Of a stretch of 64,000 bases of DNA, positions 1 through 8,928 are shown in pieces. The first letter of the stretch is position 1, and each line of letters begins with the position of its first letter. Origin of the DNA: Methanobrevibacter sp. (GTDB lineage Archaea; Methanobacteriota; Methanobacteria; Methanobacteriales; Methanobacteriaceae); NCBI GenBank assembly GCA_017646885.1, contig JAGCLR010000363.1, positions 90,510 to 154,509 of the forward strand, read 5' to 3'. The position numbers and the translations under genes were made by a program. The notes below the pieces were generated by a model. That model was given only the letters and a program-made list of their open reading frames with translations. It had not been told where the DNA came from and searched no databases.

Positions 1-2
1 GT

Positions 3-833
3 ATGTCATACTCAAAGCAACAACTATTAAATATACTAGGACCAAATGCAGATAGTAATGCAAGTGAAGCAGAATTACAGAAAAGACTATATAATATACA
101 AAAAGTTGTTCCTGTATATTATAAGGCACCAATAACAGTTGCTGATTCAATAGACCCCGGTGATCCGGGAAGTATGGAGAAATATAGTCTTAATATGTAT
201 CCAATATATCTTAATTTTGCGACTACGGACTCAGAAGAAGTAGAAGTTGCATTTTTGAAGAACACAATAAATGATAAGACATTTCCGTATATGTTCTATA
301 AGATATACACTGAAAACGATAGTTTAGACAACAGACAAAGAAAAATATCGAATGCACTAACATTAAAATATAAAGAATGTCAAATCATAAATGTTAAACC
401 AGAATTTACAGCAGCAAGAGTTTTCAAGTGGAGATGTTGTGGAACAGTACATCTTAATAAAATTGTTACTCAGAATGAAGCAAACCTTGTTGTTTCAAAT
501 ATTATAAATCATTTGTCAGAGGTGTATTCACCATTAAATGTTGAGTTCGGTAAAAAGATAAAATATATGGATGTTATTAAAACAATAATGGAAGCAGATT
601 CGAGAATACAATATTTCGATGCCGGTATAGGTACAAAGAAATTGATTGACTTCCAGCAGCTAACAGTTGATGGAACAACTGATGACACGAAATATTATAA
701 TGTTGAAGCTTACTTCAATCCGGAAAGTATTATGTACTATGCTCAAACAATAGATGAGAATGCAAGTAATACAAGTGATTTCTATAATTATATTACAGTT
801 GATCCTAATTACATTCAGCGACAAGGGGGTTGA
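3..833 (+). CDS. Hypothetical tail/baseplate protein (possibly 5'-truncated)
   Basis: 276 residues from an ATG two bases inside the window, so the ribosome binding site cannot be seen and the true start may lie upstream. No catalytic motif is recognised and there are no membrane segments. It is the first gene of a tightly packed run (baseplate-like protein, unknown, giant tail protein) ending at the terminator at 7383, so a virion tail or baseplate role is inferred from context only. Its stop lies within the ribosome binding/start region of the next gene, suggesting translational coupling. Confidence 0.5.
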   Translation: MSYSKQQLLNILGPNADSNASEAELQKRLYNIQKVVPVYYKAPITVADSIDPGDPGSMEKYSLNMYPIYLNFATTDSEEVEVAFLKNTINDKTFPYMFYKIYTENDSLDNRQRKISNALTLKYKECQIINVKPEFTAARVFKWRCCGTVHLNKIVTQNEANLVVSNIINHLSEVYSPLNVEFGKKIKYMDVIKTIMEADSRIQYFDAGIGTKKLIDFQQLTVDGTTDDTKYYNVEAYFNPESIMYYAQTIDENASNTSDFYNYITVDPNYIQRQGG

Positions 834-838
834 TTTTT

Positions 839-1564
839 GTGTTATTTGATACAAAAACAATGATCCCAGAAGTATATAGAAAATCAAGGGATATGCAAGT
901 ATTAAACAAATTGTTTGATATTATAATGACATTGTGTAAATACAACATTGATAATATAGGCGATGTTTATGATGCTATGAAATGTCCTGAAGAATTTTTA
1001 CCGTACTTTGGTGAAACACTTAATTATAAATACAATTATAGTGACACCGTAACTGCTAATAGAAGAACTATAAAAACATTTACTAACATGGAAAAATGGA
1101 GAGGTTCTGAAAGAGGTTTGAAAATAGCAACGGCACTTGGTTTAACATCTTTAGCAGTATCACAAGATAACGATGAAATAAGTATTGTTGAATCAGATAT
1201 GGATTATCTGAATGCTTTGAAATCAATACATATTACATACGATTATGAAAAAGGTTTGATTCAAATAGACTACCCTAACACATATACACTTGTAAGATAT
1301 TTATTAGATTATGTTAGACCCGTTGGTGTTGGTGTTGAACTAAGATCTGTTACGGACAGAAATATAAATACTGATGTTATGTTAATCTATGCAGATACAG
1401 AAAATAGAGTAAGAGAGTATAATCCAACTATTGATTCAGGAGTTGAAAGATCTTTTGTAAACTTTTCAAGTGTTGGTGACGAATCTTACTATCAACATAT
1501 AATAGACCAATGGCAGCAAAATATATCTAATAACGATACATTTTCATTTAATGGTGGTGAGTAA
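839..1564 (+). CDS. Baseplate protein, P2 gpI-like
   Basis: 241 residues from GTG at 839, which sits 9 nt behind an AGGGGG box (824-829); a TTG at 830 in the same frame touches that box and is less likely. The segment around residues 42-57 (PEEFLPYFGETLNYKY) and the later stretch ending in VRPVGVGVEL resemble the phage P2 tail protein I family, which forms part of the baseplate of contractile tails. The family assignment is by motif memory and moderate; the tail-operon position between other virion-type genes supports it. Confidence 0.5.
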   Translation: MLFDTKTMIPEVYRKSRDMQVLNKLFDIIMTLCKYNIDNIGDVYDAMKCPEEFLPYFGETLNYKYNYSDTVTANRRTIKTFTNMEKWRGSERGLKIATALGLTSLAVSQDNDEISIVESDMDYLNALKSIHITYDYEKGLIQIDYPNTYTLVRYLLDYVRPVGVGVELRSVTDRNINTDVMLIYADTENRVREYNPTIDSGVERSFVNFSSVGDESYYQHIIDQWQQNISNNDTFSFNGGE

Positions 1565-1566
1565 TA

Positions 1567-2406
1567 ATGGTAAAACAAGATAAGATAGATTCACTTTGTT
1601 TTGGGGTTACGAATAACGTAGAAATTACAATTATAAATTCTGACACAAATGAAATAAGAAAAAACATTAAAATTCATAATAAGGCATCAAGAAGAATGGT
1701 TACGGGGCTTCTTAGATTTATGGCAGGCCATTTTAATGCATCGAATTGCAATGATGAAGCACAGTACACAAATGCAAAAGATTATATACCGTGTTATATA
1801 GGCTTTGGTGACGGCGGTATTGTGTATGATGCTTCTGGAAAACCATCAATGGAAGATATTACTAATAAAATTCCTGAAATTGAAGAAGATTGGACACAGT
1901 ATGTTTACTACACATCTACAAAAATGAATAGAGAACTTGATATTGATGCACGTTCAAGAATTAAAAAGGTATATAACAGTTTTGAGACAAAAGCTACAGC
2001 AGATATGGATAGTCTTTACTATGAATGTGTAGTTGCACCCGGTACTGTAAATGGAATTAGAGAAAATGGTGTTTATCATAAAAATGAAAACACAGATATA
2101 TTCATTACAGAGTTAGGATTGTTTCCAACAAATAACCCAAAAAGTGAAGATATTTTAGCGTATGTAAAATTATCTAATTATGAGGAAGAAATTGAAGGAG
2201 AAAGTGTTTTAAAAACAAATACTTTGTACGTCAGACCGCAAGACACCATTATAATTAGATGGATTATTACAATAGCAGCTATTGGAACAGACAGTAAACT
2301 AACAACGGAATTCAGAGAGGATAACGGAACACCGATTCCAAATGACGTCATAATGATTCCTGAATTAGTTCCTGTTGCAATAGAAGAATACCCACCAGTT
2401 CAATAA
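1567..2406 (+). CDS. Hypothetical tail-associated protein
   Basis: 279 residues starting 2 nt after the upstream stop. No enzyme motif is visible. The N-terminal part contains an RRMVTGLLRFMAGHF stretch followed by a YIPCYIGFGDGG segment, a pattern that looks structural rather than catalytic. The C-terminal third has beta-rich text with an aspartate-led TIIIRWIIT strand. It is co-oriented and spaced as an operon member between a baseplate-like gene and the giant tail protein, which suggests an adaptor or baseplate component; this is inference. Confidence 0.45.
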   Translation: MVKQDKIDSLCFGVTNNVEITIINSDTNEIRKNIKIHNKASRRMVTGLLRFMAGHFNASNCNDEAQYTNAKDYIPCYIGFGDGGIVYDASGKPSMEDITNKIPEIEEDWTQYVYYTSTKMNRELDIDARSRIKKVYNSFETKATADMDSLYYECVVAPGTVNGIRENGVYHKNENTDIFITELGLFPTNNPKSEDILAYVKLSNYEEEIEGESVLKTNTLYVRPQDTIIIRWIITIAAIGTDSKLTTEFREDNGTPIPNDVIMIPELVPVAIEEYPPVQ

Positions 2407-2423
2407 AAGGAGGATTATAAATT

Positions 2424-5400
2424 ATGAGCGTAATAGATAACACAAATAACATTTCTCCTACTTTATCACAAATAAAAGCACACCCATCTGTGTACTCCCC
2501 AAATGAGGGTAATTTTAATTCCGAGGATAATCTTAAATGGTTAGCTAACAAACTCTCGACCAAACCATTTATTATTGGAAAGTCCAATAAGGATATTAAG
2601 AATAACCTCAAACCTGTTTTAAAGGGAAATAAAATAGGAATTGCCGATGGTTTCTTTAGTATTGAAGGATATACGTTTAAATTAGCATCTGATGAAGACC
2701 CTAATAGAAAAATATCTTTTGATTCACCATTAGATACAACTTCAGAAAATGTTGTTGTGGATACTTTTGCAGGTTCAGAGCTAATAAATGATATTTACAC
2801 AAATACAGTATCCGGTGATACTTATTCTGTAAACTGTGATTTTGACTCAATGTGTTTTGACAGTTATAAACCATCTTCACATATTGATACAGATGAAGAT
2901 TGGGAAATACTAAACATGAACTGGAATCAAGCGGCAAAAGATTCATCTTCAATCGGTTATATTAAATTAAGATATGTAAACTCCATTGCCTCAGTCATAA
3001 CAGGGCAGGATGGTAAAGCCGTATATGGACCGTCTGTTATTACCATAATTGATGACATTTATCAAGCTAGTGTTGAGGATGAAAACGGATTAGCAGATCC
3101 AGATGCTATTGAACAGTTTATTGAGAACCCAGAATTCAATACTTATGGATTAACAAATAAAGACCCGTTCGCTATTGTTGAATCTGAAACAGTTATTGAT
3201 ATTTATTATCCTGTATTTGTAAGACTTCATAATGATAGCACAAAATCAAATAAACTTCCGATTGTATATTTTAAAGACATTTTTGGAATTGAGTTTTTAC
3301 AGTCTCAATCATATGAAACTGATGAAGAAGTTGTAACTGATGAAAGTACACCAATTCCAGAATTATATACAACAAACTATTATCCGAATACAAACTCATA
3401 TTTCTTTGAGATGAATGGTTTGTCAACTCCATTGGGTAACTTTACAAATTGTGATAAAAAGTCATATCCAGATTATGCCTATCAGTATCAGACATTATAT
3501 AATAACCTTTCTACTACTTCAATCGCAAGAAAAGTGTTTTCAGACGCAGGAAGTGGAAGTTACTCAAATATTAACAATAATCCTATTCAGTTCCCACAAT
3601 TAACAAACATAAAAGAATCTGAAAATTCTTCTAATCCTGTTTTCATTGAAAAAACATTAACACAACTTGTATCACTAATGCCGGATTCCGATAACTTATA
3701 TGATTCTATTGAAAACACAGCTTCTTATTACTGTTTAAATATTCCAGATGAAATGCTACAAACTGTTCCTGGAAAATCAACAAAAGTTCCAGTCGTATTT
3801 ATGTGTTCTAATGGAACACTTTGCCCAAATGGAATTATAGTTGATAATAAGAGAACAACTGTTACAAGTAAATATCCTGCTGAGGGTTATGTTCATTTCA
3901 TAAAGAGAAGGTATTTAATTGACAGTGGTGGAAGTGCTACAGAAGAGCAAATAAATAATTTAACAATGCACGATGTTTGCATTGGATGGGCAGGATTCCC
4001 ATTATTCTATGACACTTATATTGCAAAACCATTATCAATTTACTTTGCACTTTGTTACAGTTCTTTAATGGAAAATTGTATATTCAAAACTTCTGGTCAA
4101 ACAAGTACACAGGCTATAAAGGCTTCTGGATGTGGTGTTGCATTAGCTGCTAACCCACCACAAAGTCTTGTATTAGATGATCAACCTGACAAAGTGATTC
4201 AAACATATACATATACTGGATATGAAAAGAATCAGGGTGGACAAATAGTTCCAGTAGCAACAATGGCATCTTCTATACCTTATTATAAGAATGTAGTTTC
4301 TGATAAGGATTTAATTAAGGGTGCAGAAATGCCAAATCAAGGCAAAGAATCTATATTTGGTACAATTAAATATATGAAGGGAATTCCAAGCGCAGCGGTT
4401 ACAATTATGAATAACGCGAGTGCTGGAAGTGCAGATAGAGCAAAAGTTGCTACTTTATTTGACGATCCTATTAACTATATGCAAAAATGTACTAAGGTTG
4501 CACCTACAGGAGATCCAACTATTGGATCTGTTACATTATATATGATAAACTATACTAATAGTTATGTTACATCTACAGAAAAACAAGTGTTTACAAGTGT
4601 TATTCTTAATGAGGACGCATTACCTACAACTCCAAATGTCGAAGTTACTGGTCAAGGAACACCTTATCAAGTTCCATATGCAACTAAATATCAGCTTGCC
4701 GGAAGATTCTTAACAAATAAAGATTCACTTAGTAACTCAATGAGATTTTATTTTGATATTGATTCGTGGTACGGTTCTATTTGGGAAGTTATCAATATTA
4801 AGAAAGATGCTCAGGGCTATCTTTGTGGAAGAAAAATATCTGATTCAGATCCAACAATAATCTCGGATGATTATGATGGTATTCATTTTGAACAAAAAGT
4901 TAGAAATGATTTTGAAGATGACGATCTTGGAATATATGATGTTAAGATATCTTCTAAGTTGAATATATTAGGAACTGGACAAGGAGTAAATGATAAATAT
5001 ATACTTTACTCCGATAGCTCAAATGTTATTCGCGGAGCATATATTCACATTGACAAAGTGTACGGTGATGATGACAAATCATTAAGACAGATTCTGCGTG
5101 ATATAATGAGTGATGCAGATGTTGACTTATCAGAACTGCTTGCAAGAATAGCAGCATTAGAAGAAAATGTTGAAGGTATATTAAATCTTATAGGTGATAC
5201 AACTATTGAAGGAACAATTACTGAAAACATTGCAAACCATACAAAAGAGATAAACAAAATAAAACCAAAACTCAATCCATACATTGTTACAATTCTTAAC
5301 CTCGGAGAAAACAAAGAAAATCCAGGTGCAGGACAACCAACAGATAATGTTATCGCAGAAGTATATAATAATGGTGACGTTATTATAAAGGGTGAGGGTG

Positions 5401-7361
5401 CTACAGATGATTTCACATATGTAAATCCTTCTCCGCTAACAACTTATGATCCAACAGATAGTGATTATTATTTTGAGGATGAAACAACACTGACCGCAGT
5501 CCCAAGTATTTCTCCTATCAAACACATAACTATTCTTCCGGGAGTTACATACCTTGGAAATAGAATTTTTGCATATATTACAGAAAATTCTGAAAGTACA
5601 GAAAATACTTTAATTGGTATTGAGATTCCTGAGAGTGTTTGTCAGTTAGGTAGTAATGTATTTATTGGTACAAGAAAAAATGCAATAGATTACACAATAT
5701 CTTTAGTTCCAAGTTATTATACAGGTACTGGAATATCTGCACCAAAGTATGTTCAATTCACTAAGCCAATTAAAGTTGTATGTAGTTCTAATTTAACAGA
5801 ACAACCATCTATTCCATTTCAACAAACAGGAATTATAGAATTTGAATTAACCGATTCCTATGTGTATACTGTTAATTTACCTTATATTCAAGATGAATGG
5901 GAAAATAATTCTAACTTATTTAAAGATAACTACAATTTGGCAAAGGTATTCGTTGACAATGTTTCAATACCGCAAAACTGTTTTAATAGTTGTTTTTCAT
6001 TAAGACAAATAACTATATCTAACAAAATAAAACAAATAGGTCCACAGGCTTTTTATGGTTCCGGTTTAGGTAAAATTAACTTTAACACTAGCATTTTTGA
6101 TTTATTTAAGGTAATAGATACCGCACCAAGTAACGACTATGGATATTGGGATGATATTTGGCCAGCATATGATGAAGGTTTCCCAATATTTGTTTCAAAA
6201 AATCATCTTCCAATAACAGCAGAATCAACCACTGAATCCGGTGTTAGAATAGCAGTAAAAGGCGATGGAACTATCCATCTTAATGGTACTTCAACAGCAG
6301 ATATTAACTTTGATATTATTCCGACCACAGAATTAAATTCATTCCAATTATTATTACCAGAAGAACATGAATACACATTATGTGGTTGCCCGGCTGGTGG
6401 AAGTTCTAGTACATATAGTTTAAGCGTAACCACTGAAGGAGTTACATATTCTGATTATGGAGTAGGTGTTAGATTTACACCAACTCCAAGTAGTGCGGAT
6501 GAAACAATATCTACCGCTATAACTGTAAAAATGACTATAAAATCAGGTCAAACATTTGATGATGTTGTTTTTAAGCCTATGATTTGTAGATCTAAAGACT
6601 ATAAATATTCTCCTGATTTTGAAGCCTATATTGATCAAGAATACCTACATTATAGAAACGGTAGATTAGCCTGCAAAGAAATTTCTGCCAATGACATTAG
6701 CATTATTTACTATAACTCCATAAGAACTATTAAAATTAAATTAAATAACATACCAGAAGAATATTTTAATATTGATAAATTTAGTTATGTTAATCATGCA
6801 ATAGTTCAGTTAGACAGCTTAGTATCTGATAGAACTCTAATATCCAAAGAGGTACAAAAATTCGGAAAGAATATGTTTAAAGGTCAAATTGGATTAAATA
6901 CAATAACATATGAAGGAACAGCAGTTGGTTTTAGAAATATTGCTAAATGGGGCCTTGACATTTTTGATTGGGCAGGAAAATCGTATACAATCTCCGGGGA
7001 TGATACAATTAGATATATGATAAATGGTTATTATAATAGTTCAGATGAAAAATTCTATGAGGATGCAGAATACACAACAGAAATAACAGGAACAGACAAT
7101 TATATATACATAAGTTTAGCAGAAGATTCATTCGGATACATTTATCAATATAACGCAGGGGATTCTGAATATCAAAGAGTTATTTCAGATTCACAATATT
7201 GCGGTTTAGTAAAAGTTATTTGCTCAGGAGACATTGAAGATTCTATATTCATTTATGATAGAGATCAATATAGATTTGATGGAGAATTCAAACTTGTTAA
7301 TTACCGTGGTGTAGAAGGTGATTGGGTTTGGAGTGCCGAAGATAACGATTATGTGTTATAA
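2424..7361 (+). CDS. Giant tail fibre / receptor-binding protein with BspA-like leucine-rich repeats
   Basis: 1645 residues from an ATG with an AAAGGAGG box upstream. A large beta-rich N-terminal region is followed by a coiled-coil-like stretch at about 883-950 (LSELLARIAALEENVEGIL). After it come several BspA-type (LRR_5) repeats: IGIEIPESVCQLGSNVF, ITISNKIKQIGPQAFYGS, and one near the C terminus ending KFGKNMFKGQIGLNTI. A beta-sandwich-like insertion lies at about 1260-1400. BspA-like repeats are common on surface proteins of gut and oral bacteria and are also found in phage tail proteins, where they are thought to bind host surfaces. The gene is the last of the tail operon, before the terminator at 7383. 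A receptor-binding role is inference; that it is a virion protein is likely. Confidence 0.65.
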   Translation: MSVIDNTNNISPTLSQIKAHPSVYSPNEGNFNSEDNLKWLANKLSTKPFIIGKSNKDIKNNLKPVLKGNKIGIADGFFSIEGYTFKLASDEDPNRKISFDSPLDTTSENVVVDTFAGSELINDIYTNTVSGDTYSVNCDFDSMCFDSYKPSSHIDTDEDWEILNMNWNQAAKDSSSIGYIKLRYVNSIASVITGQDGKAVYGPSVITIIDDIYQASVEDENGLADPDAIEQFIENPEFNTYGLTNKDPFAIVESETVIDIYYPVFVRLHNDSTKSNKLPIVYFKDIFGIEFLQSQSYETDEEVVTDESTPIPELYTTNYYPNTNSYFFEMNGLSTPLGNFTNCDKKSYPDYAYQYQTLYNNLSTTSIARKVFSDAGSGSYSNINNNPIQFPQLTNIKESENSSNPVFIEKTLTQLVSLMPDSDNLYDSIENTASYYCLNIPDEMLQTVPGKSTKVPVVFMCSNGTLCPNGIIVDNKRTTVTSKYPAEGYVHFIKRRYLIDSGGSATEEQINNLTMHDVCIGWAGFPLFYDTYIAKPLSIYFALCYSSLMENCIFKTSGQTSTQAIKASGCGVALAANPPQSLVLDDQPDKVIQTYTYTGYEKNQGGQIVPVATMASSIPYYKNVVSDKDLIKGAEMPNQGKESIFGTIKYMKGIPSAAVTIMNNASAGSADRAKVATLFDDPINYMQKCTKVAPTGDPTIGSVTLYMINYTNSYVTSTEKQVFTSVILNEDALPTTPNVEVTGQGTPYQVPYATKYQLAGRFLTNKDSLSNSMRFYFDIDSWYGSIWEVINIKKDAQGYLCGRKISDSDPTIISDDYDGIHFEQKVRNDFEDDDLGIYDVKISSKLNILGTGQGVNDKYILYSDSSNVIRGAYIHIDKVYGDDDKSLRQILRDIMSDADVDLSELLARIAALEENVEGILNLIGDTTIEGTITENIANHTKEINKIKPKLNPYIVTILNLGENKENPGAGQPTDNVIAEVYNNGDVIIKGEGATDDFTYVNPSPLTTYDPTDSDYYFEDETTLTAVPSISPIKHITILPGVTYLGNRIFAYITENSESTENTLIGIEIPESVCQLGSNVFIGTRKNAIDYTISLVPSYYTGTGISAPKYVQFTKPIKVVCSSNLTEQPSIPFQQTGIIEFELTDSYVYTVNLPYIQDEWENNSNLFKDNYNLAKVFVDNVSIPQNCFNSCFSLRQITISNKIKQIGPQAFYGSGLGKINFNTSIFDLFKVIDTAPSNDYGYWDDIWPAYDEGFPIFVSKNHLPITAESTTESGVRIAVKGDGTIHLNGTSTADINFDIIPTTELNSFQLLLPEEHEYTLCGCPAGGSSSTYSLSVTTEGVTYSDYGVGVRFTPTPSSADETISTAITVKMTIKSGQTFDDVVFKPMICRSKDYKYSPDFEAYIDQEYLHYRNGRLACKEISANDISIIYYNSIRTIKIKLNNIPEEYFNIDKFSYVNHAIVQLDSLVSDRTLISKEVQKFGKNMFKGQIGLNTITYEGTAVGFRNIAKWGLDIFDWAGKSYTISGDDTIRYMINGYYNSSDEKFYEDAEYTTEITGTDNYIYISLAEDSFGYIYQYNAGDSEYQRVISDSQYCGLVKVICSGDIEDSIFIYDRDQYRFDGEFKLVNYRGVEGDWVWSAEDNDYVL

Positions 7362-7382
7362 CTATAACAAAATACTATACAA

Positions 7383-7414
7383 AAAGGCGTCTTAGAAATA
7401 GGACGCCTTTGTTT
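7383..7414 (+). terminator. Rho-independent terminator of tail operon
   Basis: Perfect 9-bp stem AAAGGCGTC (7383-7391) / GACGCCTTT (7402-7410) followed by a T-rich run. It lies 22 bases after the stop of the 1645-residue tail gene and closes the operon. Confidence 0.85.
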
Positions 7415-7426
7415 ATTTTCCATGTA

Positions 7427-7467
7427 ACATTTTATAACCCTATAGACGTTTCAGGGTTATAAAATGT
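7427..7467 (+). repeat. 15-bp perfect inverted repeat downstream of tail terminator
   Basis: ACATTTTATAACCCT (7427-7441) pairs perfectly with AGGGTTATAAAATGT (7453-7467) across an 11-base loop. It has no T-tract, so it is not a classical terminator. A related CAGGGTAAAATTTTGTAAC string lies about 40 bases downstream. Candidate protein-binding site, RNA processing site or second barrier to read-through. Confidence 0.7.
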
Positions 7468-7843
7468 AACCCTGAAAGCAGATCAAATTTAATGATAAAC
7501 ATTAAACGCAGGGTAAAATTTTGTAACATAAATATATTATATATACTACAATAAAAACTAATAGAATAATTCTATTATACCAATAACAAACTCTAATAGC
7601 TAATATACTAATTATTATCTAATAAATAATAGAATAATAACTAATATATTATATGATATTTATTTCTTATGCTCTTTGTTTAGTAAAATGATCGAAGATC
7701 ATAATTAAAAATAAGATATAATTGGCGTTAATTGTTTTAACAAATAGTGTGTAAAATAATACACATGAACATAACTATACATATTATACAAAAACACACA
7801 GATGAAATCCCTTTTATTTTACATAAAAATATTTGAAAACCTC
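7468..7843. other. AT-rich intergenic region with short palindrome, no gene
   Basis: No coding region, tRNA or terminator is seen here. The stretch is built of repeated TAATA/TAATAGAATA-like units and includes the palindrome TAATAGAAT-A-ATTCTATTA at 7559-7577. It separates the late tail operon from the replication genes, a place where phages often keep an origin or control region. An origin role is speculation. Confidence 0.4.
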
Positions 7844-7872
7844 TTGACATTTTCCAAATAATATGTTATACT
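7844..7872 (+). promoter_or_regulatory. Promoter for DUF932 gene
   Basis: TTGACA at 7844-7849, 17-bp spacer, TATACT at 7867-7872 with extended TG two bases upstream. Member of the 14-promoter family in this window. Confidence 0.9.
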
Positions 7873-7929
7873 ATACTTACAAAACAAAGTTAAACAACCT
7901 AAACTAAAACACATTAGGAGGAAAAGATT

Positions 7930-8820
7930 ATGAGAACAGCTACATGGACTTCTATTGGAACTGATGTTTCTACCACAGCTACTATTGATGAGGTTTTGAA
8001 AACTTCAAAACTTGATTACGAAGTTTCAAAGTCCCCGATCCTGCTTCCTTCCGGAGTTGAAATTCCTGATAAAGTTGCAACCGTAAAAGACAATGGAGAT
8101 TATATTGGGGTAGTTTCCAAGTCCTATGAAATTTATCAGAATAGTGAAGCGTTTGACTTCATTAACAACATTCCGGATATCAAGTATGAAAGAGCCGGAG
8201 AAACAAAATCTGGAATGGTTTACATTATTGGTAAGCTTCCTGAAATGACTGTACTGAATGATACATTTGCACCATATGTTATTTTTCAAACATCTCATAA
8301 CGGTAGGTACAATATTAAAGCTACCATTTGTCCGCTGCGAATTGTGTGCCAGAACCAGTTCAATTATTCCTTTAAGCAGATGACAAACACAATTAACATT
8401 AGACATAGCAGACAGATGCCGTATAAGGTTGCACAGGCACAAAGACTTATTACTGACACAGCAACTTATATGCAGGGATTTACAAACACCGCAGAGGAAC
8501 TTGCAATGCTGAAGCTTGACAGCAGAGACACTGTTTATGAAATTATTGACAAGTTCTTTGAAAGCACCAAGGAACTGACAGAAAGACAGCAGAACGCACT
8601 TAATAACAAGAAAGACGAACTCATTAGATGTTATCTTGCAGAGGATAACAGAGAATTTCAGAATACAGTTTGGGGATTGGCAAATGCCTTTACTGATTAT
8701 GAAACTCACAGACAGACTAAAAAGACAGCAACATCCAACGAATCCAAGTTTATGAGCGTAACCTTTGATCCCACTGCAATGAACAAATTTATGGAAATTG
8801 CAATGGAATACGCAAGATAA
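7930..8820 (+). CDS. DUF932 (phage/plasmid-like) protein
   Basis: 296 residues from an ATG behind an AGGAGGAAAAGATT leader. The sequence matches the DUF932 family found on phages and plasmids: a GxYIGVVSKSYEIYQN segment near residue 60-75, a central CPLRIVCQNQF segment near 135, and a C-terminal alpha-helical region. The biochemical role of the family is not established. It has its own consensus promoter and a strong ribosome binding site, and uses more CAG and CTG codons than neighbouring genes, suggesting high expression. It probably forms a single-gene unit, since another promoter follows at 8855. Confidence 0.75.
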   Translation: MRTATWTSIGTDVSTTATIDEVLKTSKLDYEVSKSPILLPSGVEIPDKVATVKDNGDYIGVVSKSYEIYQNSEAFDFINNIPDIKYERAGETKSGMVYIIGKLPEMTVLNDTFAPYVIFQTSHNGRYNIKATICPLRIVCQNQFNYSFKQMTNTINIRHSRQMPYKVAQAQRLITDTATYMQGFTNTAEELAMLKLDSRDTVYEIIDKFFESTKELTERQQNALNNKKDELIRCYLAEDNREFQNTVWGLANAFTDYETHRQTKKTATSNESKFMSVTFDPTAMNKFMEIAMEYAR

Positions 8821-8854
8821 ACCAAAATTAACTTAAAAAATTTCGGAAACCCTC

Positions 8855-8883
8855 TTGACAAATCCATAAGAATGTGTTATACT
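8855..8883 (+). promoter_or_regulatory. Promoter for replication operon
   Basis: TTGACA at 8855-8860, 17-bp spacer, TATACT at 8878-8883 with a TGTG extension. The helicase gene begins 45 bases downstream. Confidence 0.9.
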
Positions 8884-8928
8884 GTTTATAAGTAAAATAC
8901 ATATTCTGAGTTGTCGGGAGGGTTTCAT

